A DNA stretch of 5,941 nt. It comes from an uncultured Clostridia bacterium (GTDB lineage: Bacteria; Bacillota; Clostridia; Christensenellales; Aristaeellaceae). The translations under genes and the position numbers were made by a program. Positions within the stretch are counted from its first letter, which is position 1, and every line of letters starts with the position of its first letter. Shown in pieces: positions 5,729 through 5,941 of this stretch. A model generated the notes under the pieces. The model saw nothing but the letters and a program-made list of their open reading frames with translations. It did not search any database and was not told the DNA's origin. The stretch lies in assembly GCA_946534455.1 (NCBI GenBank), contig CAMNCR010000193.1, positions 1 to 5,941 of the forward strand. The letters run 5' to 3'.

Positions 5729-5941
5729 GCCTGAATGTAGCCCTTGCGGACCAGCAGCTCCGCCGTCAGAATGCCGCCGCCGGCGGCGCCGCGGATGGTG
5801 TTGTGGCTCAGGCACACAAAGCGCCAGTCAAAAATCCGGTCCTCCCGCAGGCGGCCGATGCTGACGCCGAAGCCGTTCTGGAAATCCCGATCCAGCCGGG
5901 TCTGGGGCCGGGAGGGATCCTCAAAAACCTGCAGGAAGGGC
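5722..5941 (-). CDS. asd: Aspartate-semialdehyde dehydrogenase, C-terminal part (5' end outside window)
   Basis: The minus-strand frame enters from the right edge (one leftover base at 5941) and ends in TGA at 5724-5722, giving 72 residues. The sequence contains RPQTRLDRDFQNGFGVSIGR, then IFDWRFVCLSHN, then TIRGAAGGGILTAELLVRKG, which is the conserved C-terminus of the Hom2/archaeal-type aspartate-semialdehyde dehydrogenases. The enzyme reduces aspartyl phosphate to aspartate semialdehyde with NADPH, a branch point to lysine, diaminopimelate, threonine and methionine. The catalytic cysteine and histidine lie outside the window. It shares strand with folT, whose start is about 210 nt away beyond the riboswitch. 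No strong terminator separates them, so read-through into the riboswitch leader is possible but unproven. Confidence 0.93.
   Translation of the reverse strand, partial: PFLQVFEDPSRPQTRLDRDFQNGFGVSIGRLREDRIFDWRFVCLSHNTIRGAAGGGILTAELLVRKGYIQAR

Noticed and set aside
5513..5815. 101-residue N-terminal extension of folT in the same frame, from an ATG at 5815
   Set aside because: It would be translated through the end of asd and the whole riboswitch, is low-complexity and unlike any membrane-protein N-terminus, and the strong Shine-Dalgarno site sits before the ATG at 5512.

Overview
The window is a GC-rich piece of bacterial chromosome carrying parts or all of six protein genes. They form two operon-like blocks that point at each other, and a tetrahydrofolate (THF) riboswitch lies in the right-hand block. 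The combination of strong Shine-Dalgarno sites of the AAAGGAG/AGAAAGGAGG kind, a folate-type ECF transporter S component, and a class-I THF riboswitch points to a GC-rich member of the Firmicutes, probably an uncultured gut Clostridia lineage (for example Oscillospirales or Christensenellales). This placement is inference from gene content; nothing in the window fixes the species.

Left block, plus strand (1-3855): the C-terminal end of a MoxR-type AAA+ ATPase, a DUF58 protein that overlaps it by ATGA, and, 40 nt later, a 780-residue membrane protein of the TgpA type with a transglutaminase-like domain. This is the widespread MoxR / DUF58 / transglutaminase cassette. The ATPase probably acts as a chaperone for a membrane-associated assembly of the DUF58 protein and the externally facing transglutaminase-like enzyme. 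The triad residues C476, H518 and D534 are present. The substrate is unknown.

Right block, minus strand (5941-3843): the C-terminal end of aspartate-semialdehyde dehydrogenase (asd), then a 209-nt leader containing a THF riboswitch, then a folT-like folate ECF S component with an unusual C-terminal extension, then endonuclease III (nth). The nth gene starts at a TTG that overlaps the folT stop as TTGA. The last bases of nth and of the transglutaminase gene overlap tail to tail by 13 bp, leaving no intergenic room between the two blocks.

The most informative element is the folT leader. It has the pairings expected of a THF-I aptamer (P1, P2, P3 and a loop-to-junction pseudoknot). Downstream, an 8-bp hairpin covers the folT Shine-Dalgarno site and ends in a run of T. 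A segment that competes with P1 overlaps the anti-Shine-Dalgarno arm, which gives a readable on/off model: folate present, P1 formed, ribosome site hidden, importer off. Apart from this and the FolT extension, the window is ordinary chromosomal content. I see no mobile element, CRISPR array, tRNA, rRNA or evident defence system.
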